From assembly GCA_033813635.1 (NCBI GenBank), contig JAPXRI010000011.1, positions 7,954-71,953 of the forward strand: 64,000 nucleotides of DNA, read 5' to 3'. The notes under the pieces are model-generated. The model saw nothing but the letters and a program-made list of their open reading frames with translations, was not told the origin of the DNA and made no database searches. The position numbers and the translations under genes are program-made. Origin of the DNA: JAPXRI01 sp033813635 (GTDB lineage: Bacteria > Bacillota > Clostridia > Oscillospirales > QAMX01). Shown here piece by piece: positions 1 to 8,487 of this stretch. How positions within the stretch are numbered: position 1 is the first letter of the stretch; each line of letters opens with the position of its first letter.

Positions 1-315
1 CCCGTCGTGGGTGGCGTAATCGGCGAAGCGGCGGAATCGGTGTTCGCCGGCGCGGCGCTGATTAAAAATAGTGTCGGTGTGTTCGGCATCCTGGGCATCC
101 TCGGCTGTGCGGTTACGCCGCTGCTCTCGAGCGGTATCAGCTATCTTGTGCTCCGGGGCGCAGCGATGCTGACGTCGGCGATACCGGAAAACGGGAGCCA
201 GCAGGCGATTGAAACGCTTGCCGATGCGATGAGCATGATTTTCGGGATGTGCTGCGCGTCGGTCGCCCTGCTTTTAATCACTGTTATCGTCATAATGAAG
301 ATCTCCGGAGGCTGA
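1..315 (+). CDS. spoIIIAE: SpoIIIAE, C-terminal part (truncated by window start)
   Basis: The last 104 residues of SpoIIIAE, the polytopic membrane subunit of the SpoIIIA-SpoIIQ channel that links mother cell and forespore. The reading frame is open at base 1, so the start lies outside the window. Hydrophobic stretches at about residues 22-45 and 77-97 of the fragment fit membrane helices, and the PVVGG...GEA start resembles the family's conserved C-terminal region. It is followed directly by AF, AG and AH in the standard spoIIIA order, and that order is the main support for the call. Full-length family members are near 390 residues. Confidence 0.85.
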   Translation, partial: PVVGGVIGEAAESVFAGAALIKNSVGVFGILGILGCAVTPLLSSGISYLVLRGAAMLTSAIPENGSQQAIETLADAMSMIFGMCCASVALLLITVIVIMKISGG

Positions 316-332
316 AAGGGGGGGCGGTAAGA

Positions 333-824
333 TTGCAGAATTTCCTTGAAAAACTCGGCTCATGGTTTTTGGGGATCGCCGCAGCCGGAATCATCTCCGG
401 TCTCTGCGCGATGCTTGCGCCGGAAAACGGAAAGAAAGCGGTGAAATTTGCGGGGGGGCTTCTGGTCATGCTGGCTGTCCTGCTGCCGATACGCTCGCTT
501 TCGGGATATAACCCGGTTTCGGTGCTCGAAAGATATGAGGCAGAGCTTGCCTCGCGCATCGCTTCACTGACAAATTCCGGCGCGGCCGACGCGGCAGGCA
601 TTATAGAAGATCAGACTGAGGACTACATCGAAAATAAGGTCGAGGAACTCGGTTATTCATGTACGGCGGATGTGGTTGTGAAAAAAAATCAGCAGGGCTT
701 TCTCGCCCCGTACTCCGTAACCGTCATATACAGATCCCTTCCGGCAGACGACATACTGAAAACAGTCAAGGCACTGATTGAGGAGCAAACCGGGATACCC
801 AAGTACAGGCAGTCCCATAAGTAG
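333..824 (+). CDS. spoIIIAF: Stage III sporulation protein AF
   Basis: A 163-residue membrane protein of the SpoIIIA complex. Two hydrophobic segments lie near the N-terminus (about residues 8-26 and 36-50), followed by a soluble domain, as is usual for SpoIIIAF. The frame is open upstream to 249, inside spoIIIAE. I chose TTG at 333 because a strong G-rich ribosome binding site (AAAGGGGGGG, 315-324) sits eight bases before it and the protein then starts LQNFLEKLG, close to the family N-terminus. It lies between spoIIIAE and spoIIIAG in one transcript. In Bacillus this operon is driven by sigma-E in the mother cell; no promoter for it is inside the window. Confidence 0.85.
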   Translation: MQNFLEKLGSWFLGIAAAGIISGLCAMLAPENGKKAVKFAGGLLVMLAVLLPIRSLSGYNPVSVLERYEAELASRIASLTNSGAADAAGIIEDQTEDYIENKVEELGYSCTADVVVKKNQQGFLAPYSVTVIYRSLPADDILKTVKALIEEQTGIPKYRQSHK

Positions 825-853
825 AGAATTGAAAAACGGGAGGCAACGCGGCG

Positions 854-1390
854 ATGAAGCTGAGTTTTTTTAAGTCCGATAAGCTCCTTGAGTTTATCAA
901 AAAGTATAAGTATATCCTTTTGATCGGCCTTTGCGGCGCGGTTCTGCTGATGATCCCGGTTGGCTCCGAGAGCAAGCAGCAGACAAACGTGGTTAAGACG
1001 GAGACAACGGGCTTTGACGTTGAAGAATACGAAAAACAGCTCGCGGAAATTCTTTCGGAAGTAGAAGGCGTCGGGAACGTTAAGGTGATGCTGTCCCTGA
1101 AGAGCGGGGTAGAGACGGTGTACGCGGTCGACAGCAACAGCCAGAGCTCAAAATCAGAGGGAAACGACAGCTCGAACACAAGCGTTTCAGAGGATAAAAA
1201 CATCGCGATGCGCTCCGGCGGCAGCGGAGACGAGCCGGTGGTGGTGAAAACGCTCTACCCGGAGTTCAACGGGGCGATAGTAGTATGCGACGGCGCAGAA
1301 GACGTGACCGCGCGGTACGCGATCATTAAAGCGGTCGCCTCGATTACCGGGCTAGGGACCGATAAAATCACGGTGCTGAAAAGAAGCTGA
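854..1390 (+). CDS. spoIIIAG: Stage III sporulation protein AG
   Basis: A 178-residue single-pass membrane protein. SpoIIIAG family members form large rings in the intermembrane space between mother cell and forespore. One transmembrane helix at about residues 20-36 (ILLIGLCGAVLLMIPV) is followed by a secretin/YscJ-like ring-building region with a Ser/Asn/Gly-rich insert at about residues 95-125. The ATG at 854 has GGGAGG upstream. It sits between AF and AH, 29 bases after AF. The length is somewhat short compared with the roughly 230-residue Bacillus protein. Confidence 0.88.
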   Translation: MKLSFFKSDKLLEFIKKYKYILLIGLCGAVLLMIPVGSESKQQTNVVKTETTGFDVEEYEKQLAEILSEVEGVGNVKVMLSLKSGVETVYAVDSNSQSSKSEGNDSSNTSVSEDKNIAMRSGGSGDEPVVVKTLYPEFNGAIVVCDGAEDVTARYAIIKAVASITGLGTDKITVLKRS

Positions 1391-1473
1391 AAAAAATTTG
1401 CAAAAGCGTCATAGACGCGAAGCAGGAATAATAAAATTAGTATAGAATTATTATACTGGAAAGGGCGGACAAT

Positions 1474-2052
1474 ATGAAAATAAAAAAAAGGACAGCGGTC
1501 GCGGCTGTTGTTGCGCTTCTGGTCTGCATTGCCGTATACCTCAACTGGAGTTATCAGAAGGGTCTGAGCGAAGATGTAAGCGACGGAACGGACACAAACG
1601 ACATTGTCAGCGATGAACAGCGCCTGCTCGGTCAAATCGATCTTGTAAACGGCAGCGACTATTCGGAGACGGACGAGGCGGCTAAGAAAATCACGGCGTA
1701 TTTCGCGGAACTGAGGCTGACGCGGCAGCAGGCGCGAGACGAGGCGATAAGCACTCTGAAAACCACGACGGAAGACGATTCGCTGAGCCTTGAAGCAAAG
1801 GAAGCTGCAGTGGCGAGCATTACCGCGCTGACAAACAACTCTGTCACGGAAGCGAGAATCGAGTCGCTTATCATGTCGAAAGGCTATAAGGACTGCGCGG
1901 TATTCCTAAAAGAAGACAGCCTGAGCGTCGTAGTCGCTCCCCCCAAAGACGGCCTGCAGAGCGCTGACGCCGTGCGCATAAAGGACATCGTAGTTTCCGA
2001 AACGAACGTGGCGGTGGAAAACATCAGAATTATCGAAGCGCGCATCAGCTGA
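1474..2052 (+). CDS. spoIIIAH: Stage III sporulation protein AH
   Basis: A 192-residue protein with an N-terminal signal anchor (about residues 8-25, preceded by KIKKR) and a C-terminal domain of the YscJ/FliF type. The family protein crosses the intermembrane space and binds SpoIIQ from the forespore side. The middle part is charged and likely helical. The start ATG at 1474 follows AAAGGGCGG. The 83-base gap from spoIIIAG contains TATTATACT-like AT-rich sequence, which could be a secondary promoter, but this is weak. The gene ends the spoIIIA operon and is followed by a strong terminator. Confidence 0.88.
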   Translation: MKIKKRTAVAAVVALLVCIAVYLNWSYQKGLSEDVSDGTDTNDIVSDEQRLLGQIDLVNGSDYSETDEAAKKITAYFAELRLTRQQARDEAISTLKTTTEDDSLSLEAKEAAVASITALTNNSVTEARIESLIMSKGYKDCAVFLKEDSLSVVVAPPKDGLQSADAVRIKDIVVSETNVAVENIRIIEARIS

Positions 2053-2070
2053 CGCGAAAATACTTAACGC

Positions 2071-2112
2071 CGTTCATGCCCGGGCTCTGAAACCCGGGCA
2101 TGAACGTTTTTT
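2071..2112 (+). terminator. Intrinsic terminator after spoIIIAH
   Basis: A perfect 14-bp stem (CGTTCATGCCCGGG at 2071-2084 with its complement at 2093-2106), an 8-base loop and six T residues (2107-2112). It closes the spoIIIA operon. Confidence 0.93.
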
Positions 2113-2156
2113 ACCCGGGGATCGTAAGATTCTCTATTTATTTTTTTCCTCTCCCG

Positions 2157-2165
2157 TGTTATAAT
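2157..2165 (+). promoter_or_regulatory. Extended -10 promoter for the asp23-nusB-xseA block
   Basis: TGTTATAAT (2157-2165) is a TGn-extended sigma-A -10 element 73 bases before the next gene. A recognisable -35 is missing (TTTATT at 2137-2142 is poor), which extended -10 promoters tolerate. It lies between the spoIIIAH terminator and the asp23-type gene. Confidence 0.6.
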
Positions 2166-2237
2166 AGCTAAAATAGGAACGGCTCTGGAAAGCTAAAAGC
2201 GGTTTTTTAATCGGAAACGAAGGGATGGTCAAAAGCT

Positions 2238-2606
2238 ATGGACGAAAAGATGAGAGATTCAAAATCCGGTTTTGTAAAAATAAATGAAAACGTTATTGCG
2301 TCTGTCGCGGCGGTAGCAGCCTCGGAAATCGAGGGCGTGAAATACATCTGCAAAAAGCCCTCGTCCCTGCCGAAAAACGCAAAAAAGCAGGTTAGGCTCC
2401 TGGTCAACGAAAACAGCGTAACGATTGATATTTCAATCGTCGTCAAGTACGGCTATATTATCCCGGAGGTCGGGAACGCCGTCCAGGAAAACGTGATACA
2501 GAGCGTCGAAAGCATGACCGGGCTTAAGGTTGACGCCGTTAACGTCCACTGCACCGGCATCGCATTCGGAAGAGAAAACACAGCGCCCGCAAAAAACGAA
2601 AAATAA
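2238..2606 (+). CDS. Asp23/Gls24 family envelope stress protein
   Basis: A 122-residue protein of the Asp23 family (DUF322). The N-terminal part reads GFVKINENVIASVAAVAASEI and the core contains an IDISIVVKYGYIIPEV segment, both typical of the family. The biochemical role is not defined; relatives are cytosolic or membrane-associated and often linked to cell-envelope stress. In many Clostridia this gene sits directly before nusB, as here. GTG and TTG starts further upstream are not needed: the ATG at 2238 fits the family N-terminus. It starts a new transcription unit after the spoIIIAH terminator. Confidence 0.88.
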   Translation: MDEKMRDSKSGFVKINENVIASVAAVAASEIEGVKYICKKPSSLPKNAKKQVRLLVNENSVTIDISIVVKYGYIIPEVGNAVQENVIQSVESMTGLKVDAVNVHCTGIAFGRENTAPAKNEK

Positions 2607-2622
2607 GCGATCGGAGAAAGCT

Positions 2623-3141
2623 ATGACGAGATCAAGAGCCCGTGAAATAGCACTGGGCTGCCTTTTTGAATGCATGATAAGACAATGCCCGCCGGAAGAG
2701 GTGCTTGATTACAGGCTTTCCGGGGACGGGTTTAATACCCTGTCCACCGAAGACCCGATATTCTCTGAAGAGCCGGTAGAAAAGGACGTTGAGTATATCA
2801 GAGGAATTGTTGCGATCGCCTATCAGAAGTCGGACGAGCTCTTTACAAAAATAACGGAACTCTCTGTAGGCTGGAGCGCCAACCGCATATCGCGCATGAC
2901 CAGGGCGATTCTGACGCTCTCGATGGCCGAAATCTTATATAGAGACGATGTTCCCCGCCGTTCTTCGATCAACGAAGCGGTCGAACTGGCAAAGAGGTAT
3001 GATACCGAGAAGGCTCCGTCGTTTATCAACGGGATTTTGGGCAAGTTCGTGCGCGAACTCCCCGCGGAGGAGGACGGTGAAATATCGGAGACGGCAGCCG
3101 GGCCGGAGAGCGAGTCTGAAACTGGAACGGCAGACAACTAA
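2623..3141 (+). CDS. nusB: Transcription antitermination factor NusB
   Basis: A 172-residue NusB homologue that binds boxA RNA with NusE in rRNA antitermination. Residues SRAREIALGCLFECMI match the first helix of the all-helical fold, and the C-terminal helices contain LTLSMAEILYRDDVPRRSSINEA and PSFINGILGKF, the most conserved NusB segments. The frame is open from 2530, but the ATG at 2623 follows CGGAGAAAG and gives the normal N-terminus. An acidic tail of about 25 residues extends beyond the usual end. The gene lies 16 bases after the asp23-type gene. Confidence 0.93.
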   Translation: MTRSRAREIALGCLFECMIRQCPPEEVLDYRLSGDGFNTLSTEDPIFSEEPVEKDVEYIRGIVAIAYQKSDELFTKITELSVGWSANRISRMTRAILTLSMAEILYRDDVPRRSSINEAVELAKRYDTEKAPSFINGILGKFVRELPAEEDGEISETAAGPESESETGTADN

Positions 3142-3165
3142 CGCCGGCAATGGAAGGGCGTTTAC

Positions 3166-4119
3166 ATGGCAGTATTGGGTATAGACACAAGCAATTACAC
3201 AACCTCGGCCGCGTTATACGGATTTGAAAAGGGCTTGCCGCGAAGCTGCGGCCGGCCCTTACGCGTAGAAAAGGGAGAACGCGGCTTGAGACAGAGCGAC
3301 GCCGTATTTTCGCACACGAAAAACATACCGGAGCTGTTTGAAGATCTCTTTTCCGGATATGTGGGCGGGGTAGAGGCAATCGGCGTCTCATACGCCCCGA
3401 GAGAGACAAAGGGGTCGTATATGCCCTGTTTCCTCACGGGAGTTGCAGCGGCGTCGGCGCTGTCCTGCGCGCTTAAGGTCCCTCTGTACCGTTTTTCCCA
3501 TCAGGCCGGGCACGCGGCGGCCGCCGCCTTTGGATCCGGAAACGGCGATCTGCTGAAGAAGGAATTTCTGGCGTGGCATCTCTCCGGCGGCACAAGCGAG
3601 CTTTTGCTTGTCAATCCGTCGGAAGATAGTATTATAACCTGCCGAAGGCTCGGCGGTACGAGCGACGCTTCGGCGGGCCAGATTATAGACCGCGCCGGCG
3701 TCCTATTAGGTCTTCCATTCCCGTGCGGGAAGGGAATCGACGCGCTATCCGCGGATTTTTCGGGCGAAGTCAGACCGGCGCAGCTTTCGGTCAAAGGGCT
3801 TGAAATGAGCCTTTCCGGCCTTGAAAACAAGGTATGCGAGCTGATATCCGCAGGGAAGCCGAGGGAGGAAATTGCGCGTTTTCTCCTTGAATCGCTCTAC
3901 CTGTCGGTGAAAACGGTGACATCGAACGCGTTAACGGAACATCCCGGCCTTCCGCTGTTGTGCTCCGGCGGCGTGATGTCAAACTCGCTTATCCGCGAAA
4001 AAATGACGCGGGATTTCAACGCGGTTTTCGCCCCTCCCGAATATTCGGCGGACAATGCGTACGGAATCGCGGCCCTTGCATATGTTAAATTCCAAAAAGA
4101 CTATAAAAGGGGAGAATAG
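3166..4119 (+). CDS. TsaD/Kae1-like ASKHA protein (paralogue)
   Basis: A 317-residue member of the Kae1/TsaD superfamily (older name: O-sialoglycoprotein endopeptidase, M22). The phosphate-binding start GIDTSNYTTS (residues 5-14), the metal-binding HxxxH pair (His112 and His116 in SHQAGH), HLSGGTSELLL (about 138-148) and the C-terminal CSGGVMSN segment are all present. Canonical TsaD is about 340 residues and is usually encoded near tsaB/tsaE; this copy is shorter, more divergent, and sits between nusB and xseA, where many Clostridia carry a second TsaD-like gene of unknown role. I therefore do not assign threonylcarbamoyl transfer to it. Confidence 0.75.
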   Translation: MAVLGIDTSNYTTSAALYGFEKGLPRSCGRPLRVEKGERGLRQSDAVFSHTKNIPELFEDLFSGYVGGVEAIGVSYAPRETKGSYMPCFLTGVAAASALSCALKVPLYRFSHQAGHAAAAAFGSGNGDLLKKEFLAWHLSGGTSELLLVNPSEDSIITCRRLGGTSDASAGQIIDRAGVLLGLPFPCGKGIDALSADFSGEVRPAQLSVKGLEMSLSGLENKVCELISAGKPREEIARFLLESLYLSVKTVTSNALTEHPGLPLLCSGGVMSNSLIREKMTRDFNAVFAPPEYSADNAYGIAALAYVKFQKDYKRGE

Positions 4120-4122
4120 GCG

Positions 4123-5334
4123 TTGGATGACAGGCGTATTATAACCGTATCGGAGCTCAACGGGTACATAAAACTGCTCGTGGAGTCCGATCCGATCCTG
4201 AGAAACATCGCCGTCAAGGGCGAAATATCAAATTACCGGCCGAATACTTCCGGGCATATGTATTTTACGCTGAAGGACGACGGCGGCGCCGTACGCGCGG
4301 TGATGTTCCGGAGCTACGCCTCGAAGCTTAAGTTCATCCCCGAAAACGGCATGAAGGTCGTTGCGACAGGCTATGTGTCCGTATTCACAAGGGACGGACA
4401 GTATCAGCTGTATGTCAGCGAGATAATCCCCGAAGGTGTCGGTGACCTGTTTCTGGCTTTTGAGCAGTTAAAGGAGAAGCTCGGAAAGGAAGGGATTTTC
4501 GCTCCGGAGCATAAAAAGCAAATACCGGCGTTCCCCAAAAAGATCGCGGTGGTCACTTCGCCGACGGGCGCCGCGATACGGGATATGCTGAAGGTTCTTA
4601 AAAAGCGGTTTCCGATAGCCAAGGTCCTGATTGTACCCGTTAAGGTTCAGGGCGAGGGCGCCGCGGAGGAGATCGCGGCGGGAATCAGACTGATAAACGA
4701 GAAGAGAGCTGCCGAGCTGATCATTGTCGGCAGAGGCGGAGGCTCAATTGAGGACCTCTGGTGCTTTAACGAAGAGATTGTCGCCCGCGCGATTTACGCC
4801 TCGCAGATTCCGGTGATTTCGGGCGTCGGCCATGAACCGGATTTCACGATAACGGATTTTGTCGCCGACCTCCGCGCCGCGACGCCGTCAAACGCTGCAG
4901 AGCTTGCGGTGCCGGATATCGCCGAACTCTATACGCGGCTCGGCGAATACGGGGAGAGCCTGAGGAGGCTGATTCGCGCGAAACTGGATATGCTTTCGCA
5001 GAGGCTCAAGCTGCTCTCCGAAAAAAAGGTGCTCTCGTCTCCGATGTCGTATATCGATGAAAAAAGGCTCTACCTTGACTACATCTCCCGAAGGCTCGGG
5101 AGCGCGGGATCAAAGCTGTTCGCCGAACAGGAAAAACGTTTCGCCTACCTTGCTGCGCGGCTTGACGCGATGAGCCCGCTGAAGGTTCTCGGAAGAGGTT
5201 ATTCAATCGCACTGAAAGACGACGGCCACGCCGTCAGGGACGCGGGCGAGCTCCGCGAGGGCGACGCGGTAAACCTGAAATTCGCCGCCGGTGGCGCGCT
5301 ATGCCGTGTAGAGGAAGTTTTGAATAAACAATAA
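4123..5334 (+). CDS. xseA: Exonuclease VII large subunit
   Basis: A 403-residue XseA, the catalytic subunit of exonuclease VII, which degrades single-stranded DNA in both directions. It has an N-terminal OB fold (residues 6-105, ITVSELNGYIKLLVESDP and GHMYFTLKDD) and the exonuclease domain with TSPTGAAIRDM, GRGGGSIEDLWCFNEE and PVISGVGHEPDFTITDFVAD, followed by a coiled-coil segment that holds XseB. The start is TTG at 4123, three bases after the previous stop, with GGGGAG upstream. The gene stop (5334) overlaps an upstream-open frame of xseB, but the real xseB starts at 5373. Confidence 0.95.
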   Translation: MDDRRIITVSELNGYIKLLVESDPILRNIAVKGEISNYRPNTSGHMYFTLKDDGGAVRAVMFRSYASKLKFIPENGMKVVATGYVSVFTRDGQYQLYVSEIIPEGVGDLFLAFEQLKEKLGKEGIFAPEHKKQIPAFPKKIAVVTSPTGAAIRDMLKVLKKRFPIAKVLIVPVKVQGEGAAEEIAAGIRLINEKRAAELIIVGRGGGSIEDLWCFNEEIVARAIYASQIPVISGVGHEPDFTITDFVADLRAATPSNAAELAVPDIAELYTRLGEYGESLRRLIRAKLDMLSQRLKLLSEKKVLSSPMSYIDEKRLYLDYISRRLGSAGSKLFAEQEKRFAYLAARLDAMSPLKVLGRGYSIALKDDGHAVRDAGELREGDAVNLKFAAGGALCRVEEVLNKQ

Positions 5335-5372
5335 TGCGTCCCGCCGGGAAAAACGAAAGGGGAAGGTTCTCT

Positions 5373-5609
5373 ATGGAGACAAAAATATCTTTTGAACAGT
5401 CGATGGCAAGGCTCGAGGAGATCACAAGGCTTTTGGAAAAAGGAGACGTGCCTCTTGAGCAGAGCCTTGCCTATTTCGAGGAGGGCACGTCGCTTGTCAA
5501 GACCTGCAGGCAGCTTCTGGACAGCGCCGAACAAAAGGTTAAGATCCTTACCAGAACGCAGGATGGTTCGCTCGAACTTTCGGATTTTGAGGTCGCCGAT
5601 GACAAATAA
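5373..5609 (+). CDS. xseB: Exonuclease VII small subunit
   Basis: A 78-residue XseB. The family pattern is complete: SFEQSMARLEEITRLLEKGDVPLEQSL-type helix, then YFEEGTSLVKTCRQLLDSAEQKV. Its helices bind the coiled-coil arm of XseA. The frame opens at 5334, but the ATG at 5373 has a good ribosome binding site (AAAGGGGAAGG) and the family's expected N-terminus. Its last 11 bases overlap the start of the prenyl synthase gene, indicating translational coupling. Confidence 0.93.
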   Translation: METKISFEQSMARLEEITRLLEKGDVPLEQSLAYFEEGTSLVKTCRQLLDSAEQKVKILTRTQDGSLELSDFEVADDK

Positions 5610-6489
5610 ACTAAACGCCTATGTGGAAAAAATAAACGCCTACCTTGCCGGGCTGTTTTGCGAGCCCGAGGTAGAGGCCGGCATTTTTCTGAACAAGTCG
5701 ATGAAATATTCGCTTGACTGCGGGGGAAAACGGCTCAGACCGGTGCTCCTTTTGGAGTTTGCTTCTCTCTGCGGGCTCTCTCCCGAGTGCGCGATGAGCT
5801 TTGCCTGCAGCGTTGAGCTTATCCATACCTATTCACTGATACACGACGACCTGCCCTGCATGGACGACGACCCGTTGCGGCGGGGCAAGCCCTCCAGCCA
5901 TGTCGTTTTCGGCGAAGCGGGAGCCGTGCTCGCAGGCGACGCGCTTTTAAACGCCGCCTTTGAGCTGATGCTCACCGAGGCGGACAGGCTCCCGCCGGTT
6001 AATGTGCTGTCCGCCGCCGCGGAGATCGCGCGGTCGTCGGGCAGGCTCGGCATGATAGCCGGGCAGGCGATGGATATAACTAACGAAAAAACATCTAAGA
6101 AAGATGCAACATACCAGTACCTTGAAAAGCTCAGCGCTTATAAAACCGGCGCAATCATCAAAGGCGCCTGTGTCGCCGGAGTAAAGCTCGCGGGCGTGAA
6201 GGACCCAGTAAAGCTCGAAGCGGCGGCGGAATACGGCAGAGCGCTCGGACTTGCGTTTCAGATCAGAGACGATTATCTGGACGTTTACGGAGACGAGCAA
6301 ACCCTCGGAAAGGCGACAGGCAACGATGAAAAACAGGGTAAAGTTACTTTTGCGGACGTCCTCGGAAAGGACGGCTGCGAAAAACAAATTCAAAGCCTGA
6401 CGGAATCGGCCGTAAAGGCCGTCTCCGTTTTTAAAGACAACGCATTTCTCGTATGGCTGGCAAGGAAAATGGCAGAAAGGAGCAGCTAA
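5599..6489 (+). CDS. ispA: Polyprenyl (farnesyl/geranylgeranyl) diphosphate synthase
   Basis: A 296-residue trans-prenyltransferase that condenses isopentenyl diphosphate with allylic diphosphates. The first Asp-rich motif is at residues 83-91 (DDLPCMDDD) and the second at 223-227 (DDYLD). GGKRLRP (about 42-48) and the KTG/GQ motifs are also present. The frame is open from 5392, but the ATG at 5599 overlaps the end of xseB and gives the normal length. In many Firmicutes dxs follows this gene; here an esterase gene comes next and no dxs is in the window. Chain length cannot be read with certainty, but FPP synthase is most likely. Confidence 0.9.
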   Translation: MTNKLNAYVEKINAYLAGLFCEPEVEAGIFLNKSMKYSLDCGGKRLRPVLLLEFASLCGLSPECAMSFACSVELIHTYSLIHDDLPCMDDDPLRRGKPSSHVVFGEAGAVLAGDALLNAAFELMLTEADRLPPVNVLSAAAEIARSSGRLGMIAGQAMDITNEKTSKKDATYQYLEKLSAYKTGAIIKGACVAGVKLAGVKDPVKLEAAAEYGRALGLAFQIRDDYLDVYGDEQTLGKATGNDEKQGKVTFADVLGKDGCEKQIQSLTESAVKAVSVFKDNAFLVWLARKMAERSS

Positions 6490-6492
6490 AAA

Positions 6493-8370
6493 ATGGATGT
6501 TTCGAGGATTGACCGCTTTTTAACTCCTTACGATTCAAGAGACCTTTTGAAAAGGCATATTTATGCCCGCTGCGAAGCGGCTCTTGACGGGGGCGACGCG
6601 GCGCGGGACAGGATTTCCACAAAAGAAGATCTTATAAAAAGACAGGAGTATATCCGTTCGCGCTTTCTCTCGTCGATCGGCTTTGATCTCGGATACCCCG
6701 TTCCGGTTTCGGTCGAGACGGCTGGGACCGTGAACTATGCGGGTTACCGCGTTGAGAAGCAGCTGATATGCCCGGAAAAGGACGTCTACATAACCACAAA
6801 TCTGTACCTCCCGGCCGGGCTCACTGGAAAAACAGGTGCCGTCCTTTTTTTGTGCGGGCATGCCGCGGAGGGCAAGCTTTATCCGGAATATCTGAAAGTT
6901 TGCCGCTATCTGGTCTCGGCAGGGCTCGTCGTTCTCGCGATCGATCCCACGGGCCAGGGGGAGCGTTTAAACTTCTATGACAGGAACAAAAAAGAAGCAC
7001 TTGTCCCGCCCTGCACGGCGGACCACGACCATGCCGGTCTGCGCGGGCTTTTAATCGGCAGAAACATTGCTTATTATTTCCTGCGCGACGCGATGTGCGC
7101 GATGAGCTATCTCGCGTCGCGGCCTGAGGTAGACCCTGAAAAACTCGGGGTGACCGGAAATTCCGGCGGGGGAACCCAGACATCGATGATGATGATGGCG
7201 GACAGGCGCGTCGCGGCCGCCGCTCCGGGCACGTTTATTATGAACGCCCGGGAAATGCTCCGCTCCGGCCAGGCGCAGGATGCCGAACAGATCTGGAACA
7301 ATATGTTCTCGGACGGGCTCGACCACGAGGATATTCTGTTGTCGGTCGCTCCGAAGCCGTTGCTGGTGTTGGCGGCAGAGTATGACTTTTTCCCGAAGGA
7401 GGGGACGGACGAGACCGTTCTAAGAGCAAGACGCCTATGGGATATCTGTGGGCAAGGGGATAAACTCGAGTATTTTACCGACGCCTGCTTCCATATGTAT
7501 TCCGACGCGATGGCGGAAAAGGCGGCCGATTTCTTCTCACGCAGTTTTCTCGGAAAACCCTTTTCAGGAAAGCTGTTAGAAAAGCCGGCCGCGGATAAAC
7601 AGTTCTGTACGAAATCGGGTCAGGTTCTCGCGGACTTTGAAAACGCGAAAAACATACTTGAGGAAAACAGGGAAGCCGCAAAAAAGCTTATACATACGGA
7701 TAAAAACAATGACTGGCTCCGCGAAAGAGTGTTCGCGCACCGCGACATTCCCAAAAACACCAATATGCGCCCGGTGAGAGAGTCCTATGACCTCGTCGAC
7801 GCGACGGCGCAGCTCTATATGTGGCGTTCGCAGAAAGATCTGTACGGCTACGGGCTATTGATTGCGCCGAAGGGTAAAAAGCCAGAGCCAGAGCTTGCGA
7901 TATGGGATGGCGGAACGCGCGCGCTCAAAATCCACGAAGCGTGGATAGAAGAAAAAATAAAGAAGGGCGAAAGCGTTTTTGTAGCGGATCTTTCCGGTAT
8001 GGGCCAACTGGAGCCGTATCCTATATTCCCCGGTGCGGATCTATATCGCCGCTACGGCACGATGTATACGCTCTGTACGGATCTTTTCCGCGTTGACGAC
8101 AGTCTCGCGGCGCTGCACACGTTTGACGTGATAAGAACGCTTGACGCGCTGAACGACCTTTTCCCGGAAAATAACGGCTTTTCGCTTTACGCGTGCGGGC
8201 ATGCATCTCTTTATTGCGCGCTCGCGGCAAAGCTTGACGGCAGAATATCAAAACTCACCCGTAAAAACGTTGATCGCTGCGCTGATATTTTCAACACGGA
8301 CCTTATCGACGAGACCGATATCCTGAGCCGCGTTCTGCCTGGAATGCTCTTGCACACCGAAGTAGATTAA
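6493..8370 (+). CDS. Alpha/beta hydrolase, acetylxylan-esterase-like
   Basis: A 625-residue cytosolic alpha/beta hydrolase resembling the CE7/acetyl xylan esterase and Abhydrolase_7 families. The nucleophile elbow GNSGG (Ser224, residues 222-226), the oxyanion-side CGHAAEGK segment (about 121-128), an acid candidate in LAAEYDFFP (about 305) and a late His (CFHMY, about 339) form a plausible catalytic set. A second hydrolase-like half follows (about 400-625) without an obvious nucleophile elbow. There is no signal peptide. The gene starts 3 bases after ispA, apparently riding on the housekeeping transcript, which is unusual for a carbohydrate-related enzyme. The substrate is not known. Confidence 0.65.
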   Translation: MDVSRIDRFLTPYDSRDLLKRHIYARCEAALDGGDAARDRISTKEDLIKRQEYIRSRFLSSIGFDLGYPVPVSVETAGTVNYAGYRVEKQLICPEKDVYITTNLYLPAGLTGKTGAVLFLCGHAAEGKLYPEYLKVCRYLVSAGLVVLAIDPTGQGERLNFYDRNKKEALVPPCTADHDHAGLRGLLIGRNIAYYFLRDAMCAMSYLASRPEVDPEKLGVTGNSGGGTQTSMMMMADRRVAAAAPGTFIMNAREMLRSGQAQDAEQIWNNMFSDGLDHEDILLSVAPKPLLVLAAEYDFFPKEGTDETVLRARRLWDICGQGDKLEYFTDACFHMYSDAMAEKAADFFSRSFLGKPFSGKLLEKPAADKQFCTKSGQVLADFENAKNILEENREAAKKLIHTDKNNDWLRERVFAHRDIPKNTNMRPVRESYDLVDATAQLYMWRSQKDLYGYGLLIAPKGKKPEPELAIWDGGTRALKIHEAWIEEKIKKGESVFVADLSGMGQLEPYPIFPGADLYRRYGTMYTLCTDLFRVDDSLAALHTFDVIRTLDALNDLFPENNGFSLYACGHASLYCALAAKLDGRISKLTRKNVDRCADIFNTDLIDETDILSRVLPGMLLHTEVD

Positions 8371-8487
8371 AAGCTCCGCGATAGAAACAATGTTTCATTA
8401 TAAAGATGTATTGACATTTGTCTACTTACGGGGCTGTATAAAAAGGAGCAGAAAAGGCTGATCTTTCTCTCGGCTGCGACGGTTCTC

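Noticed and set aside
8384..8396. Short palindrome GAAACAATGTTTC before the membrane-protein remnant
   Set aside because: Too short, and no regulator or promoter geometry supports it as an operator.
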